Below are positions 19,941 through 31,108 of a DNA stretch of 64,000 nt, in pieces; the first letter of the stretch is position 1; every line of letters starts with the position of its first letter. The DNA comes from Pectobacterium atrosepticum (GTDB taxonomy: Bacteria; Pseudomonadota; Gammaproteobacteria; Enterobacterales; Enterobacteriaceae), in assembly GCA_019056595.1 (NCBI GenBank), contig CP036163.1, positions 2,852,001 through 2,916,000 on the forward strand, given 5' to 3'. The translations under genes and the position numbers were made by a program. Under the pieces are notes generated by a model, which had not been told where the DNA came from, did not search any database, and saw nothing but the letters and a program-made list of their open reading frames with translations.

Positions 19941-20990
19941 TCACTGGCGAATAGGCAGGTAAACCGAGAATTCGGTGTGTCCTGGCCAACTGTTAAATTC
20001 AATTTTACCGGAGTGCTGGTCGATAAGACTGCGGGCGATGGAAAGCCCTAAACCGGTTCCCCCTTCGCGTCCGCTCACCATCGGGTAAAACAGTGTGTCC
20101 TGTAGTTGAGCAGGTACGCCGGGGCCATCATCTTCCACGTCAATACGTGCGGCGAGACGGTAGCGCACGCCGTGTAAAGTGAGCTGAAAAGCCGTGCGGG
20201 TACGTATCGTAATCGTCCCGCCTTCCTCGCCCAGCGCCTGTAGCGCATTGCGGGTAATATTCAGCAAAACCTGTTCAATCTGGTCGGGGTCGTGCGTCAA
20301 CTCTGGCAGGCTGGGGTCATAATCTTTTACCAGCGTCACGTTATTTGGCTTTTCCAGCGAGACAAGTTGGCAAACGCGTTCGGCGACCTGATGGATGCTT
20401 TGGGTGACGTGCAGGCCAGGCTGCTGTGGCCCGAGCAGGCGATCAACCAGATTACGCAGGCGATCCGCCTGTTCGATGATGACCTTGGTATATTCCGTCA
20501 ATGCTGGGTCGGGCAATGCCTTGGCAAGTAACTGTGCAGCACCGCGCAACCCGCCAAGCGGATTTTTTATCTCATGCGCCAGGCCTCGGACCAAATCACG
20601 GGCGGCCTGCTGCTGCGCATGTTGAAGCTGCTCCTGACTGAGACGGCGCTGATTATCCATCGGCGCCATCTCCAGTAAAATAAAATCGTTCTGTACCCGC
20701 TGAGCGGTGAGCGACATGATGTGCGCTTTGCCATCCACGACGAGCGTGACTTCGTTATCCGTAAAACCTTGCCCTGAATCCAGACTTTCACGCAGTAAAT
20801 CGATATTCAGAGAAAAATATCCCAGCAAGTCTGGCAGCGGTGTGCCGGATAATTTACGCGAGCTTTGTGCCAGTAATTGCTGTGCTGCCGGGTTGGAATA
20901 GTGAATCGCTAGATCGTTATCCAGCAATAAGATGCTGTTTATCAGAGAATTTAGGATCTGCCCAGCATCGGGCAGCGTGCCTGTTGCCAT
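19941..20990 (-). CDS. glnL: Nitrogen regulation sensor histidine kinase NtrB
   Basis: Cytoplasmic kinase/phosphatase for NtrC, controlled by the PII protein GlnB. The 349-residue protein has an N-terminal PAS domain ([20 protein letters not shown]), the phospho-acceptor histidine in [16 protein letters not shown] and the ATPase boxes [17 protein letters not shown] and [10 protein letters not shown]. The ATG at 20990 gives [11 protein letters not shown] and the E. coli length; upstream in-frame codons run through the terminator region. It is second in glnA-glnL-glnG. Confidence 0.96.
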   Translation of the reverse strand: MATGTLPDAGQILNSLINSILLLDNDLAIHYSNPAAQQLLAQSSRKLSGTPLPDLLGYFSLNIDLLRESLDSGQGFTDNEVTLVVDGKAHIMSLTAQRVQNDFILLEMAPMDNQRRLSQEQLQHAQQQAARDLVRGLAHEIKNPLGGLRGAAQLLAKALPDPALTEYTKVIIEQADRLRNLVDRLLGPQQPGLHVTQSIHQVAERVCQLVSLEKPNNVTLVKDYDPSLPELTHDPDQIEQVLLNITRNALQALGEEGGTITIRTRTAFQLTLHGVRYRLAARIDVEDDGPGVPAQLQDTLFYPMVSGREGGTGLGLSIARSLIDQHSGKIEFNSWPGHTEFSVYLPIRQ

Positions 20991-21069
20991 AATGCAGACT
21001 CCCGCACCAGCATGGTGCATTGTAGTGTGGATGATGAATGTTACGTCGCAGCGGCCAATGCCGGTGGTG

Positions 21070-21094
21070 AAAAAAGCCCATCCAAAGATGGGCT
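21070..21094 (-). terminator. Intercistronic terminator between glnA and glnL
   Basis: Read on the minus strand: 8-bp stem agcccatc / gatgggct (21087-21094 with 21075-21082), four-base loop, then a T run (complement of 21070-21074). It would reduce read-through from glnA into glnL-glnG, matching the known drop in expression between these genes. Confidence 0.8.
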
Positions 21095-21185
21095 GAGGCG
21101 TTTCCACGGCAACAAGAACAAACTTCTTAGTATTCTGTTGTTTATCGGCGATGGCCGGGTATCAGCACACCCAACCACACCGAGG

Positions 21186-21312
21186 TATACCCGTCATACT
21201 TCAAGCTGCTTGTGCGTTGGCTTCTCTTACTCACCCCAGTCACTTACTTGTGTAAGCTTCTGGGGATTCGTGCGGTTGCCGCCTTCACGCAACTCGAATT
21301 ATTTAGGGTATA
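21186..21312. repeat. ERIC element (copy 3), between glnA and glnL
   Basis: Complete 127-bp ERIC with TATACCC/GGGTATA ends and the consensus-like core gtcacttacttgtgtaagct and tctggggattcg. It ends 19 bp from the glnA stop codon and lies on the glnALG transcript upstream of the intercistronic terminator. Confidence 0.93.
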
Positions 21313-21330
21313 AATAAGATGCTTTCGTTA

Positions 21331-22740
21331 TTACACGCTGTAGTACAGTTCGAACTCAACTGGGTGTGGCGTCATACGAACGCGGTCAATCTCAGGTTTA
21401 CGCAGTTCGATATACGCTTCGATAGCGTCGTCGGTGAACACGCCACCACGGGTCAGGAACTCGCGGTCTTCGTTCAGTGCAGCCAGGGCCTCGTCCAGAG
21501 AACCTGCAACTTTTGGAATCTCTGCTTCTTCTTCCGGCGGCAGGTCGTACAGGTTTTTGTCCATCGCATCGCCAGGGTGGATTTTGTTGATGATGCCGTC
21601 GAGGCCAGCCATCAGCAGTGCAGCGAAGCACAGGTACGGGTTAGCTGCTGGGTCTGGGAAGCGCGCTTCGATACGACGTGCTTTCGGGCTAGCAACCACT
21701 GGGATACGGATTGAAGCAGAACGGTTACGGGCAGAGTAAGCCAGCATAACAGGTGCTTCGTAGCCTGGGACCAGACGCTTGTAGGAGTTGGTGGTTGGGT
21801 TCGCCAGGGCGTTGATGGCTTTAGCGTGCTTGATAACACCGCCGATGTAGAACAGAGCCATTTCAGACAGGCCGCCGTATTTGTCGCCAGCGAACAGGTT
21901 AGTGCCGTCTTTAGACAGAGACATGTGGCAGTGCATACCAGAACCGTTATCACCGAACATGGGTTTTGGCATGAAGGTCGCTGTTTTACCGTAGGCGTGA
22001 GCCACGTTATGCACGACATATTTGTAGATCTGAATTTCGTCAGCTTTTTTGGTCATGGTGTTGAAGCGGGTAGCCACTTCGTTCTGACCAGCGGTAGCCA
22101 CTTCGTGGTGGTGAGCTTCAACAACCAGACCCATTTGCTCCATGGTCAGACACATAGCAGAACGGATGTCCTGTGATGAATCGACAGGTGGAACTGGGAA
22201 ATAGCCGCCTTTCAGGCCTGGACGGTGACCTTTGTTACCACCTTCGTATGCTTTACCGGAGTTCCAGTAGGCTTCGACATCGTCGATAGCAACATGGGAA
22301 CCGGAAGTGCTGCTGCCGAAACGGATGTCATCAAACAGGAAGAATTCTGGCTCAGGCCCGAACAGGACGGTGTCGGCGATACCGGAAGAACGCAGGAAAT
22401 CTTCCGCACGTTTCGCGATAGAACGCGGGTCACGGTCATAGCCTTGCATGGTGCCTGGCTCAAGGATGTCACAACGAATGATCAGCGTGGTATCTTCGAA
22501 GAACGGATCAATCATCGCGGTGCTGGCATCTGGCATCAGAACCATGTCTGACTCGTTAATACCTTTCCAGCCGCCAATCGAGGAACCATCAAACATTTTA
22601 CCTTCTTCGAAGAAGTCGGCATTGACTTGATGAGCCGGAATGGTGACGTGCTGCTCTTTACCTTTAGTATCCGTGAAGCGTAAATCAACAAACTTCACTT
22701 CGTGCTCATTCAGCATCGTCAAAACATGTTCTGCGGACAT
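21331..22740 (-). CDS. glnA: Glutamine synthetase (type I)
   Basis: Makes glutamine from glutamate, ammonia and ATP; a dodecamer regulated by adenylylation. The 469-residue protein has [11 protein letters not shown], the ATP/glutamate motifs [23 protein letters not shown] and [10 protein letters not shown], and the adenylylation tyrosine in [10 protein letters not shown]. The ATG at 22740 gives [17 protein letters not shown]; the longer frame to 22899 would cover the promoter. It is transcribed from a sigma-54 promoter with NtrC sites 70-220 bp upstream. Confidence 0.98.
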   Translation of the reverse strand: MSAEHVLTMLNEHEVKFVDLRFTDTKGKEQHVTIPAHQVNADFFEEGKMFDGSSIGGWKGINESDMVLMPDASTAMIDPFFEDTTLIIRCDILEPGTMQGYDRDPRSIAKRAEDFLRSSGIADTVLFGPEPEFFLFDDIRFGSSTSGSHVAIDDVEAYWNSGKAYEGGNKGHRPGLKGGYFPVPPVDSSQDIRSAMCLTMEQMGLVVEAHHHEVATAGQNEVATRFNTMTKKADEIQIYKYVVHNVAHAYGKTATFMPKPMFGDNGSGMHCHMSLSKDGTNLFAGDKYGGLSEMALFYIGGVIKHAKAINALANPTTNSYKRLVPGYEAPVMLAYSARNRSASIRIPVVASPKARRIEARFPDPAANPYLCFAALLMAGLDGIINKIHPGDAMDKNLYDLPPEEEAEIPKVAGSLDEALAALNEDREFLTRGGVFTDDAIEAYIELRKPEIDRVRMTPHPVEFELYYSV

Positions 22741-22819
22741 ACTTGGTTCTCCCGATTGGTCATTTATCGTCGTGGAACGAATATCGTTGTGGATTGATGT
22801 TGTTGCCGTGAGTAGACTA

Positions 22820-22833
22820 AAGCTAAAAGTGTG
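22820..22833 (-). promoter_or_regulatory. Sigma-54 promoter of glnA
   Basis: On the minus strand TTGGCACACTTTTAGCTT has GG at -24 and GC at -12 separated by 10 bp. The predicted start is near 22808, about 68 bp before the glnA ATG. Confidence 0.85.
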
Positions 22834-22891
22834 CCAACTTTTTAAATTCGTGCAATGTGTTGCCCCTTGGGGCTTTCTCACGGAAACCCAC

Positions 22892-22958
22892 TGCACCATT
22901 ATAGTCTAAAGCACCAAGTTGGTGCTTCGTATGTGAATTATTGCACTTATTTGGTGCA
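22892..22958. promoter_or_regulatory. NtrC enhancer sites of glnA
   Basis: Two strong NtrC-type palindromes: agcaccaagttggtgct (22910-22926) and tgcacttatttggtgca (22942-22958), fitting TGCACC-N5-GGTGCA, at about -100 and -135 from the sigma-54 start as in E. coli. A weaker half site (tgcaccattatagtcta) is at 22892-22908. The rest of 22741-23109 holds the glnA leader and the typA promoter region, with no gene. Confidence 0.85.
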
Positions 22959-23109
22959 TTCATGTTCGCTTGTAGCGCTTTTGCACCGTGAAAGGGATCA
23001 CAAAGCAGGCAGCTCTAGGTTGTTTATCATAGATGCTTGTGATCTTGTTTAGTCCCTCGATTAATACGTGTACAATAGCGCGCTATTTCTAAATGCCTGA
23101 GGCAAAGCT

Positions 23110-24933
<1,824 letters not shown>

Positions 24934-24961
24934 TTTCAGACTGATTTGTATTGTCACGCAA

Positions 24962-24990
24962 CAGGGCACCTTCGGGTGCCCTGAATTTTA
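24962..24990 (+). terminator. Terminator after typA
   Basis: 9-bp stem cagggcacc / ggtgccctg with a TTCG tetraloop (24962-24983) followed by a short T-rich tail. Confidence 0.75.
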
Positions 24991-25094
24991 TGCGCTTTCT
25001 TCCACTTTAACCTTTCCTTATATTTCCTCCCTGTTCAGTTTCGCCATTTCCCGCTACAGTGAAAATCCTACGATTACGTCAGGAGGTGGCTGCC

Positions 25095-25706
25095 ATGCTG
25101 TATATCTTTGATTTGGGTAATGTTGTCATTGATATTGATTTCAAAAGAGTATTGGGCGTCTGGAGTAATCTGAGCAGCGCGCCGCTCGCGACGCTGCAAG
25201 AGCGCTTTGTCATGGGCGAAGCGTTTGAACAGCATGAACGGGGCGAAATCAGCGATGAAGAGTTTGCCACCAGACTGTGTCAGGAAATGGGCATCGCCCT
25301 GAGCTTCGAGCAATTCACCGCTGGCTGGCAGGCTATTTTTGTCGCGTTGCGCCCTGAAGTTATCGACATCATGCAGCGTCTGCGTCAGGAAGGGCACCGC
25401 GTGGTGATTTTGTCGAATACCAATCGCCTCCACTGTTCACACTGGCCTGCGTTATTCCCAGAGGTGGCGACGGCTGCCGACAGACTCTATTTGTCGCAAG
25501 ATATTGGATTACGTAAGCCGGAATTGGCGATTTATCAATATGTCCTGACGCAAGAAGGCGTTACGCCAGCACAAGCCGTGTTTTTTGATGATAATTCCGC
25601 GAACGTCGACGCCGCACAGAGCCTAGGCATTCACAGCATTCTGGTGACCGATCGTCAGGTGGTAACGGACTTTTTTGCTATGCAGGCAACAACGGCCAAA
25701 GCATGA
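25095..25706 (+). CDS. yihX: HAD-family sugar phosphatase YihX (glucose-1-phosphatase)
   Basis: HAD-superfamily hydrolase; the E. coli enzyme removes phosphate from alpha-D-glucose 1-phosphate. The 203-residue protein has motif I FDLGNVVIDID, motif II VVILSNTN, and motifs III/IV RKPELAIY and VFFDDNSANVDAA. The ATG at 25095 follows AGGAGG (25081-25086) and gives the family start MLYIFDLGN; an upstream in-frame ATG at 25059 would include that binding site. E. coli has yihY between this gene and dtd; it is absent here. Confidence 0.92.
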   Translation: MLYIFDLGNVVIDIDFKRVLGVWSNLSSAPLATLQERFVMGEAFEQHERGEISDEEFATRLCQEMGIALSFEQFTAGWQAIFVALRPEVIDIMQRLRQEGHRVVILSNTNRLHCSHWPALFPEVATAADRLYLSQDIGLRKPELAIYQYVLTQEGVTPAQAVFFDDNSANVDAAQSLGIHSILVTDRQVVTDFFAMQATTAKA

Positions 25707-25770
25707 TTTATATCGCAGGGGCGGACATAGTCCCTATTGGGAATGAGAACATCAGGAGTAGCTGGGTTTT

Positions 25771-26208
25771 ATGATTGCGCTAATTCAGCGGGTTTCCAGT
25801 GCCAGCGTTACGGTAGAAGGCAATATCATTGGGGAAATCGATAAGGGTTTGCTGATCTTGCTGGGCGTTGAGCAAGGCGATGACGAACAAAAAGCCACGC
25901 GACTTTGCGAACGTGTGTTGGGCTACCGGATATTCGCTGACGATGACGGGAAAATGAACCTCAATGTGCGTCAGGCTGGCGGTAATGTGCTGGTGGTTTC
26001 TCAATTTACGCTAGTGGCTGATACGCAGCGTGGCATGCGACCTGGGTTTTCCCGTGGAGCGCATCCCTCAGAGGCCGATCGTCTCTATCAGTATTTTGTC
26101 GAGCAGTGTCGTGAGCAAGGTGTTCACACGGAAACGGGGCAATTTGCCGCGGATATGAAAGTGGCATTGGTGAATGATGGCCCTGTGACGTTTTGGCTGC
26201 AAACATAA
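25771..26208 (+). CDS. dtd: D-aminoacyl-tRNA deacylase
   Basis: Removes D-amino acids (and mischarged glycine) from tRNA, proofreading chirality in translation. The 145-residue protein has the two active-site motifs of the family, SQFTL at residues 77-81 and NDGPVTFW near the C-terminus. An AGGAG site is 12 bp before the ATG. It lies 64 bp after yihX and upstream of fabY in the same direction. Confidence 0.96.
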   Translation: MIALIQRVSSASVTVEGNIIGEIDKGLLILLGVEQGDDEQKATRLCERVLGYRIFADDDGKMNLNVRQAGGNVLVVSQFTLVADTQRGMRPGFSRGAHPSEADRLYQYFVEQCREQGVHTETGQFAADMKVALVNDGPVTFWLQT

Positions 26209-26330
26209 TGTTGGCTACAACCGTATTGTAAAAAGCGTAATTGTCGTTGCCGTTCCGTGTATAAGTTTGTCAGCGGTTTGATTTTATGAGCCATGGTGCA
26301 ATAAAGCATCATCGGCATAGAGGAAGGGTT

Positions 26331-27272
26331 ATGTATCATTTGAGAGTACCTGAAAGCGCTGAAGACCTGGATGCGTACTATCAATTTCGCTGGGAAATGC
26401 TGCGTAAACCTCTACACCAGCCACTAGGCTCTGAGCGTGATGCCTATGATGCGTTGGCACACCACCAAACCGTGGTCGATGAACAGGGGAGGCTGGTCGC
26501 AATTGGGCGTCTTTCTATCAATGCGGATAATGAGGCTGCAATCCGCTTTCTAGCCGTTCATCCCGATCTGCGGGGGAAAGGGTTAGGAACACTGCTTGCG
26601 ATTACTCTGGAGTCTGTCGCGCGTCAGGAAGGCGTCAAGCGCGTAGTCTGTAGCGCTCGCGAAGACGCAATGGACTTCTTCTCCAAACTAGGTTTTGTTA
26701 ATCAGGGGGAGATTTCGGCGCCACAAACGACGCCAGTACGGCATTTCCTGATGATCAAACCGGTGGCGACGCTAGATGATATTTTGCATCGTGCTGACTG
26801 GTGCGGGCAACTGCAACAGGCCTGGTACGATCATATCCCTTTGAGTGAAAAAATGGGTGTGCGGATAAGCCAGTACACTGGGAAAAAATTTATCACTACC
26901 ATGCCTGAAGCGGGTAATCAGAACCCGCATCACACGCTTTTTGCTGGCAGCATGTTTTCTCTCGCAACGCTCACGGGTTGGGGATTGATCTGGTTGCTGC
27001 TGCGTGAACGGCACCTTGGTGGAACGATCATTCTGGCGGATGCGCATATTCGTTACAGTACGCCAGTAAGTGGCCGACCGAGCGCGATTGCTGATTTGGG
27101 GTCGCTGAGCGGCGATCTGGATCGTCTTGCGCGTGGGCGTAAGGCGCGCGTGCAGTTAAACGTAGAGCTGTTCGGTGATGACAATAAAGGGGCGCTATTT
27201 GAGGGGGTTTATATCGTGCTGCCAGCTCAGCCGGATGCGCCATTAGAAGAGGGGGGATCGGAAGTTGATTAA
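26331..27272 (+). CDS. fabY: FabY/YiiD: GNAT plus thioesterase-fold protein of fatty acid synthesis
   Basis: Two-domain protein: an N-terminal GNAT acetyltransferase-like domain ([19 protein letters not shown]) and a C-terminal hot-dog domain ([34 protein letters not shown]). The E. coli homologue YiiD takes part in starting fatty acid synthesis and has been reported as a malonyl-ACP decarboxylase. I chose ATG 26331, preceded by an AGAGGAAGG site; an in-frame ATG at 26286 would add 15 residues ([15 protein letters not shown]) that do not resemble E. coli, though E. coli is annotated with an N-terminal extension too. Confidence 0.88.
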   Translation: MYHLRVPESAEDLDAYYQFRWEMLRKPLHQPLGSERDAYDALAHHQTVVDEQGRLVAIGRLSINADNEAAIRFLAVHPDLRGKGLGTLLAITLESVARQEGVKRVVCSAREDAMDFFSKLGFVNQGEISAPQTTPVRHFLMIKPVATLDDILHRADWCGQLQQAWYDHIPLSEKMGVRISQYTGKKFITTMPEAGNQNPHHTLFAGSMFSLATLTGWGLIWLLLRERHLGGTIILADAHIRYSTPVSGRPSAIADLGSLSGDLDRLARGRKARVQLNVELFGDDNKGALFEGVYIVLPAQPDAPLEEGGSEVD

Positions 27273-27581
27273 CCCGCGGCTGCGTATTATGACGTTATTC
27301 TCATCCGTACATCACTCTTCGCGCTAACCAGCAGTACCTCGTGATATCCATATATCGTCTTAGTAAACTCCGTGATTTTCACGGGGTTTATCTTAATGCC
27401 GATCGTTTAAGGATCGAGATACTGGGTGCTACCACGGTGCGGGGCATCCCTGCGGGAGCCTCATCACCGTGTTTCCCCCTAACACTATACTTAAGTGGCC
27501 AGTATGAGTGTTTACTCTGTTGTTTCAGCACGCTATGACACAGTGGACGCTTTGCTCGTCCGTATTTTGAAAACGAAATAT
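27273..27581. other. Structured intergenic region, no gene
   Basis: Three predicted hairpins in a row: an 11-bp stem at 27365-27375 / 27379-27389 (aaactccgtga / tcacggggttt, one G-U), a 5-bp stem cgatc / gatcg at 27400-27416, and an outer stem cacggtg / caccgtg (27433-27439 / 27465-27471) enclosing a GC-rich inner hairpin. It lies between convergent fabY and the AsmA-like gene. The first hairpin may end fabY transcription; the others could be an sRNA or a dispersed repeat. Confidence 0.5.
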
Positions 27582-29273
27582 TTATTGCGCTTCTGTCACG
27601 GCTCCCTGATGCATTTGCTGCCTGATCGGATGGTCGTTGCTATCCACGCCTTGCAGCGTACCGTTTAACGTCGGCTTCAGCGGTGTATCGGCGGCAAGCC
27701 GCCCATTCAACTGCAATTGCAAATTCGTGTTGCCTGTCGGTGCGGTTGTGGGTTCTGGCCATCCCCAGCGCGTCAGTACATCCAGCGGTACAGCGCGCCC
27801 TGTCAGCGACAGGGAAAAATTGCGAGCCGGTTGCTGATTGATGGTCGCCTTGGCATCCAGCATGCCATTTTGCGTAAATGCGCTAAGTTCGTTAATGGCG
27901 ATCTGATTATCGTTGGCCACTAGCGCTATCGAAGGGCGGCGAACATCGACTTTATTGAACGTTGCGTTGCTGGCATTAAGATTCAACGATCCCGTCCACA
28001 TTCCCCATTGGTGGTTACGAGCCAGCAGCAAATCGCTGCCGTAGCCATCCAATGCGGTTAGCTGGAAAGGAAAATCTGGGTTGATATCGATTAGCAGATT
28101 GCGATTCGCCGTGAATTTTCGCACATTCACTTCTGCCAGCCATGATGGAAGCGTCGCTTGCCAGCGTTGACGCCAGTCACCGGGGAGCGTGTACTCCATC
28201 CCTGCGACAACAAATTCATTTAGCTGTAGACGACGATTATTACGCTGCCAATTGCCATTGGTTCGCAGTAGACCGCCTTCCCAGCGGGTAGAAAACTGCT
28301 TGATGTTAATGCCCGCCGGCGACAAATCCAGATTTACGATAGGGTCGATAAGGTGCATGTTGCCGTTCACAATGTCGGTGGCATTGAACGACAGCGTTCC
28401 CCCTTCACTTTGCCAGTCATTCTGTTTAAACGTGACATTTTGCAGGGCAACGTCAAGGTCGATAAACGCCCATCCCGGCCCTTCAATTCGGGCATCAATC
28501 AGGTCAAAGCGGTTAACCGTAACAGAGGGAAGTTCGGTGACGGGCTGCCAGAAAGCTTCCGGCGTTCTCTGCGTTTGCAAACGAACATTACTTAGTCGTA
28601 GGCTACCGACCTGCCAACTGCCATCTTCTGCACGGCTGGCGTTGCCCGTTAACTGTCCCTGAGCGACATCAGCGCCGAAGTTGCTCAGAATCAGCTGGTT
28701 GTGGTTGATTTCACCCTGAACCAATACCTGACTGGCGGGAATATCGTTGAGTTCGAGTGAACGGGCGCTGAGCTGGAACTGCCCTTGTTTGCCTAGTAGA
28801 TAGCCCGCTTCGGGCTGCCACGGCATAATGCCGCCGTTGATCTGTTGACCATTCAGACGCCAATCACCGTCCTTTGCCTGTAATGCCATTGTACGCAGCT
28901 GTAGCACATCGGCTTCGATAGGGAGTGTGGCGGCCTGCGAGGAAAGGTTCAGCGTACCGCCTTCCAGTTCCAGACTGGCAAAATGGCGCGGTTCGGTAAC
29001 TTGGCGCGCGCTAAACCCTGCTGAAACCTGCTTTGCAGTGAGTGTCGGCGGTTGGTTTTTCTGGCCAAAACTGACATCGGTGAGTTGGATATGATCGGCT
29101 GTTGACCAGTCATGATTAATTTTGCCCAGTGATAACTGGTAGTCGGTGTTCTGGTTCACCCAATTACTCACCCAGCCTGCTGCCCAACTGGTTTGCAGTA
29201 ATACGTATACGACCACCAGCGCTAAAAAAGCCAGCAGCAGCAGGGTCAGCAATAATTTCCCGATAAATTTCAT
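27582..29273 (-). CDS. yicH: AsmA-family inner-membrane protein YicH
   Basis: Member of the AsmA-like group, which are membrane-anchored periplasmic proteins related to bridge-like lipid transporters and implicated in phospholipid movement to the outer membrane. The 563-residue protein has one N-terminal membrane anchor (MKFIGKLLLTLLLLAFLALV) and a long beta-rich periplasmic body ending in the AsmA C-terminal region (DVRRPSIALVANDNQIAINE). The ATG at 29273 gives the E. coli-like start MKFIGKLLL; the frame extends 6 codons upstream. Confidence 0.9.
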   Translation of the reverse strand: MKFIGKLLLTLLLLAFLALVVVYVLLQTSWAAGWVSNWVNQNTDYQLSLGKINHDWSTADHIQLTDVSFGQKNQPPTLTAKQVSAGFSARQVTEPRHFASLELEGGTLNLSSQAATLPIEADVLQLRTMALQAKDGDWRLNGQQINGGIMPWQPEAGYLLGKQGQFQLSARSLELNDIPASQVLVQGEINHNQLILSNFGADVAQGQLTGNASRAEDGSWQVGSLRLSNVRLQTQRTPEAFWQPVTELPSVTVNRFDLIDARIEGPGWAFIDLDVALQNVTFKQNDWQSEGGTLSFNATDIVNGNMHLIDPIVNLDLSPAGINIKQFSTRWEGGLLRTNGNWQRNNRRLQLNEFVVAGMEYTLPGDWRQRWQATLPSWLAEVNVRKFTANRNLLIDINPDFPFQLTALDGYGSDLLLARNHQWGMWTGSLNLNASNATFNKVDVRRPSIALVANDNQIAINELSAFTQNGMLDAKATINQQPARNFSLSLTGRAVPLDVLTRWGWPEPTTAPTGNTNLQLQLNGRLAADTPLKPTLNGTLQGVDSNDHPIRQQMHQGAVTEAQ

Positions 29274-29361
29274 CGTGTCAGTCCATGCCAATCGTCAGGG
29301 AGAACTGTTCTTATGCCGCAATTTCCCTGAAGGCTCAATAGGTAATGCTGTTACAGACAGT

Positions 29362-29397
29362 AAAAAGCGAGCGGTGTTGCATCACCGCTCGCTTTTA
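29362..29397. terminator. Bidirectional-type terminator between xanP and yicH
   Basis: 11-bp perfect stem agcgagcggtg / caccgctcgct (29366-29376 with 29383-29393) with A and T runs on either side. It ends xanP on the minus strand. Confidence 0.8.
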
Positions 29398-29430
29398 CAT
29401 GAACTGAACAGGAATTATTGCGTGCTGGCG

Positions 29431-30819
29431 CTATTTTTCTTCGTGTGGGAAGACGATATTCAGCACGATTGCCGTAATCCCGCCAGCGGCAATACCGGAA
29501 GACAGCAATGTTTTAATCCAATCCGGTGCGAATTGCAGAATCAATGGCTGCTGTGATACACCAAGACCGACAGCCAGTGACAGCGCAATAATCATGATAG
29601 CGCGACGGTTCAGCGGCTCACGGGACACAATGCGTACTCCTGATGCCGCGATCGTACCAAACATCACGATAGTCGCACCGCCCAGAACGGGCTCTGGAAT
29701 ATGCTGTACAAATCCGCTAACGGCAGGGAATAGCCCCAGTGCGATCAGCATCAGCGAAACCACAAAACCGACATAGCGGCTGGCAACACCGGTAAGCTGG
29801 ATAACGCCGTTATTCTGGCCGAAGCACGAATTAGGGAAGGTATTAAACACGGCAGACAGGCATGAGTTCAGGCCATTAGCCAGCACGCCGCCTTTTAAGC
29901 GTTTCATGTACAGCGGGCCTCTGACCGGCTGCTCTGAAACGTCAGAGGTAGCGGTGATGTCACCGATGGTTTCTAACGACGTCACCATGAAAATCAGCAT
30001 CAGCGGGATTAACAGGTTCCAATCAAAGCCTAAACCGTAATACAGCGGCGTGGGCACCATGATGACCGTATCGTGTGGCGCAGGCGCGCTTTCCGGCAGC
30101 ATTCCCATCAACCAGGCACCTAGATAACCCACCGCCATGGCAATCACCAGCGACGCGACGCGAAGGTAGGGGTTACGCTGGCGGTTAAGCAGAATAATCA
30201 CCACCAACACCGCACCCGCTAATAGCAGGTTCTTGGGTGCGCCGAAGGTGTTATTACCCATTGCGGCATAGCCGCCACCGATAGAGGTCAGGCCGACCTG
30301 AATCAGCGACAGACCAATGATCATCACCACAATGCCGGAAACCAGCGGCGTAATGATACGGCGAGTTAAATGCAGGAAGCGTGAAAGAATGATTTCGGTG
30401 AAGGAAGCAACCATCAGCGTACCGAACAGTGCTGCCATCATCGTGGGAACATCTGCTCCACCGTTCTTCAGCGCCAGCCCACCCATAATCAGCGGCGTCA
30501 CGAAGTTAAAGCTGGTGCCCTGAATAGACAGCAGACCAGAACCGACTGGGCCCCAAGTTTTAATTTGTAGAATAGAGGCCAGACCGGAAGCGAAAAGCGA
30601 CATGCTGATGATGCGCTGCGTATCCTGAGCGGGTAAACCTAATGCCTGACAGATCAGTAGCGCGGGGGTAATCACCGCAACAAACATGGCAAGCAGATGC
30701 TGGCTGGCGGCAAACAGCGTCTGCGGCAGCGGCGGCCTGTCTTCAAGACGATAGATGAGTTCACTGCGCTGAGGTGCGGCAGCGGCTTCGGTTTGGGACG
30801 TTTCCGTGGTGGTAGTCAT
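29431..30819 (-). CDS. xanP: Xanthine:proton symporter
   Basis: NCS2-family high-affinity xanthine permease of the inner membrane. The 462 residues have about 12-14 hydrophobic segments and family motifs such as [13 protein letters not shown], the substrate-site segment [18 protein letters not shown] and [19 protein letters not shown]. It agrees with E. coli XanP (YicE) along its length. A perfect PurR-type palindrome lies 60 bp upstream of the ATG, consistent with control by purine supply. Confidence 0.95.
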   Translation of the reverse strand: MTTTTETSQTEAAAAPQRSELIYRLEDRPPLPQTLFAASQHLLAMFVAVITPALLICQALGLPAQDTQRIISMSLFASGLASILQIKTWGPVGSGLLSIQGTSFNFVTPLIMGGLALKNGGADVPTMMAALFGTLMVASFTEIILSRFLHLTRRIITPLVSGIVVMIIGLSLIQVGLTSIGGGYAAMGNNTFGAPKNLLLAGAVLVVIILLNRQRNPYLRVASLVIAMAVGYLGAWLMGMLPESAPAPHDTVIMVPTPLYYGLGFDWNLLIPLMLIFMVTSLETIGDITATSDVSEQPVRGPLYMKRLKGGVLANGLNSCLSAVFNTFPNSCFGQNNGVIQLTGVASRYVGFVVSLMLIALGLFPAVSGFVQHIPEPVLGGATIVMFGTIAASGVRIVSREPLNRRAIMIIALSLAVGLGVSQQPLILQFAPDWIKTLLSSGIAAGGITAIVLNIVFPHEEK

Positions 30820-30878
30820 GATGTAAGTTGGCGTTCCTGAAACGACAAAGAGCGCATTTTAATGATCTCTTTGTCGAA

Positions 30879-30892
30879 AGCAAACGTTTGCT
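30879..30892. promoter_or_regulatory. PurR-type operator upstream of xanP
   Basis: Perfect 14-bp palindrome agcaaacgtttgct, containing the PurR core GCAAACGTTTGC. It is 60 bp before the xanP start codon, a position suited to repressing xanP when hypoxanthine or guanine is plentiful. Confidence 0.75.
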
Positions 30893-30950
30893 AACTCATC
30901 TTTTCGATATGAATTTTGTCTGATGAGTAATACCTTATTATTTAAATGGA

Positions 30951-31077
<127 letters not shown>

Positions 31078-31108
31078 GTTTTAAAAAATGAAGAATGCGT
31101 CGCTGCGA

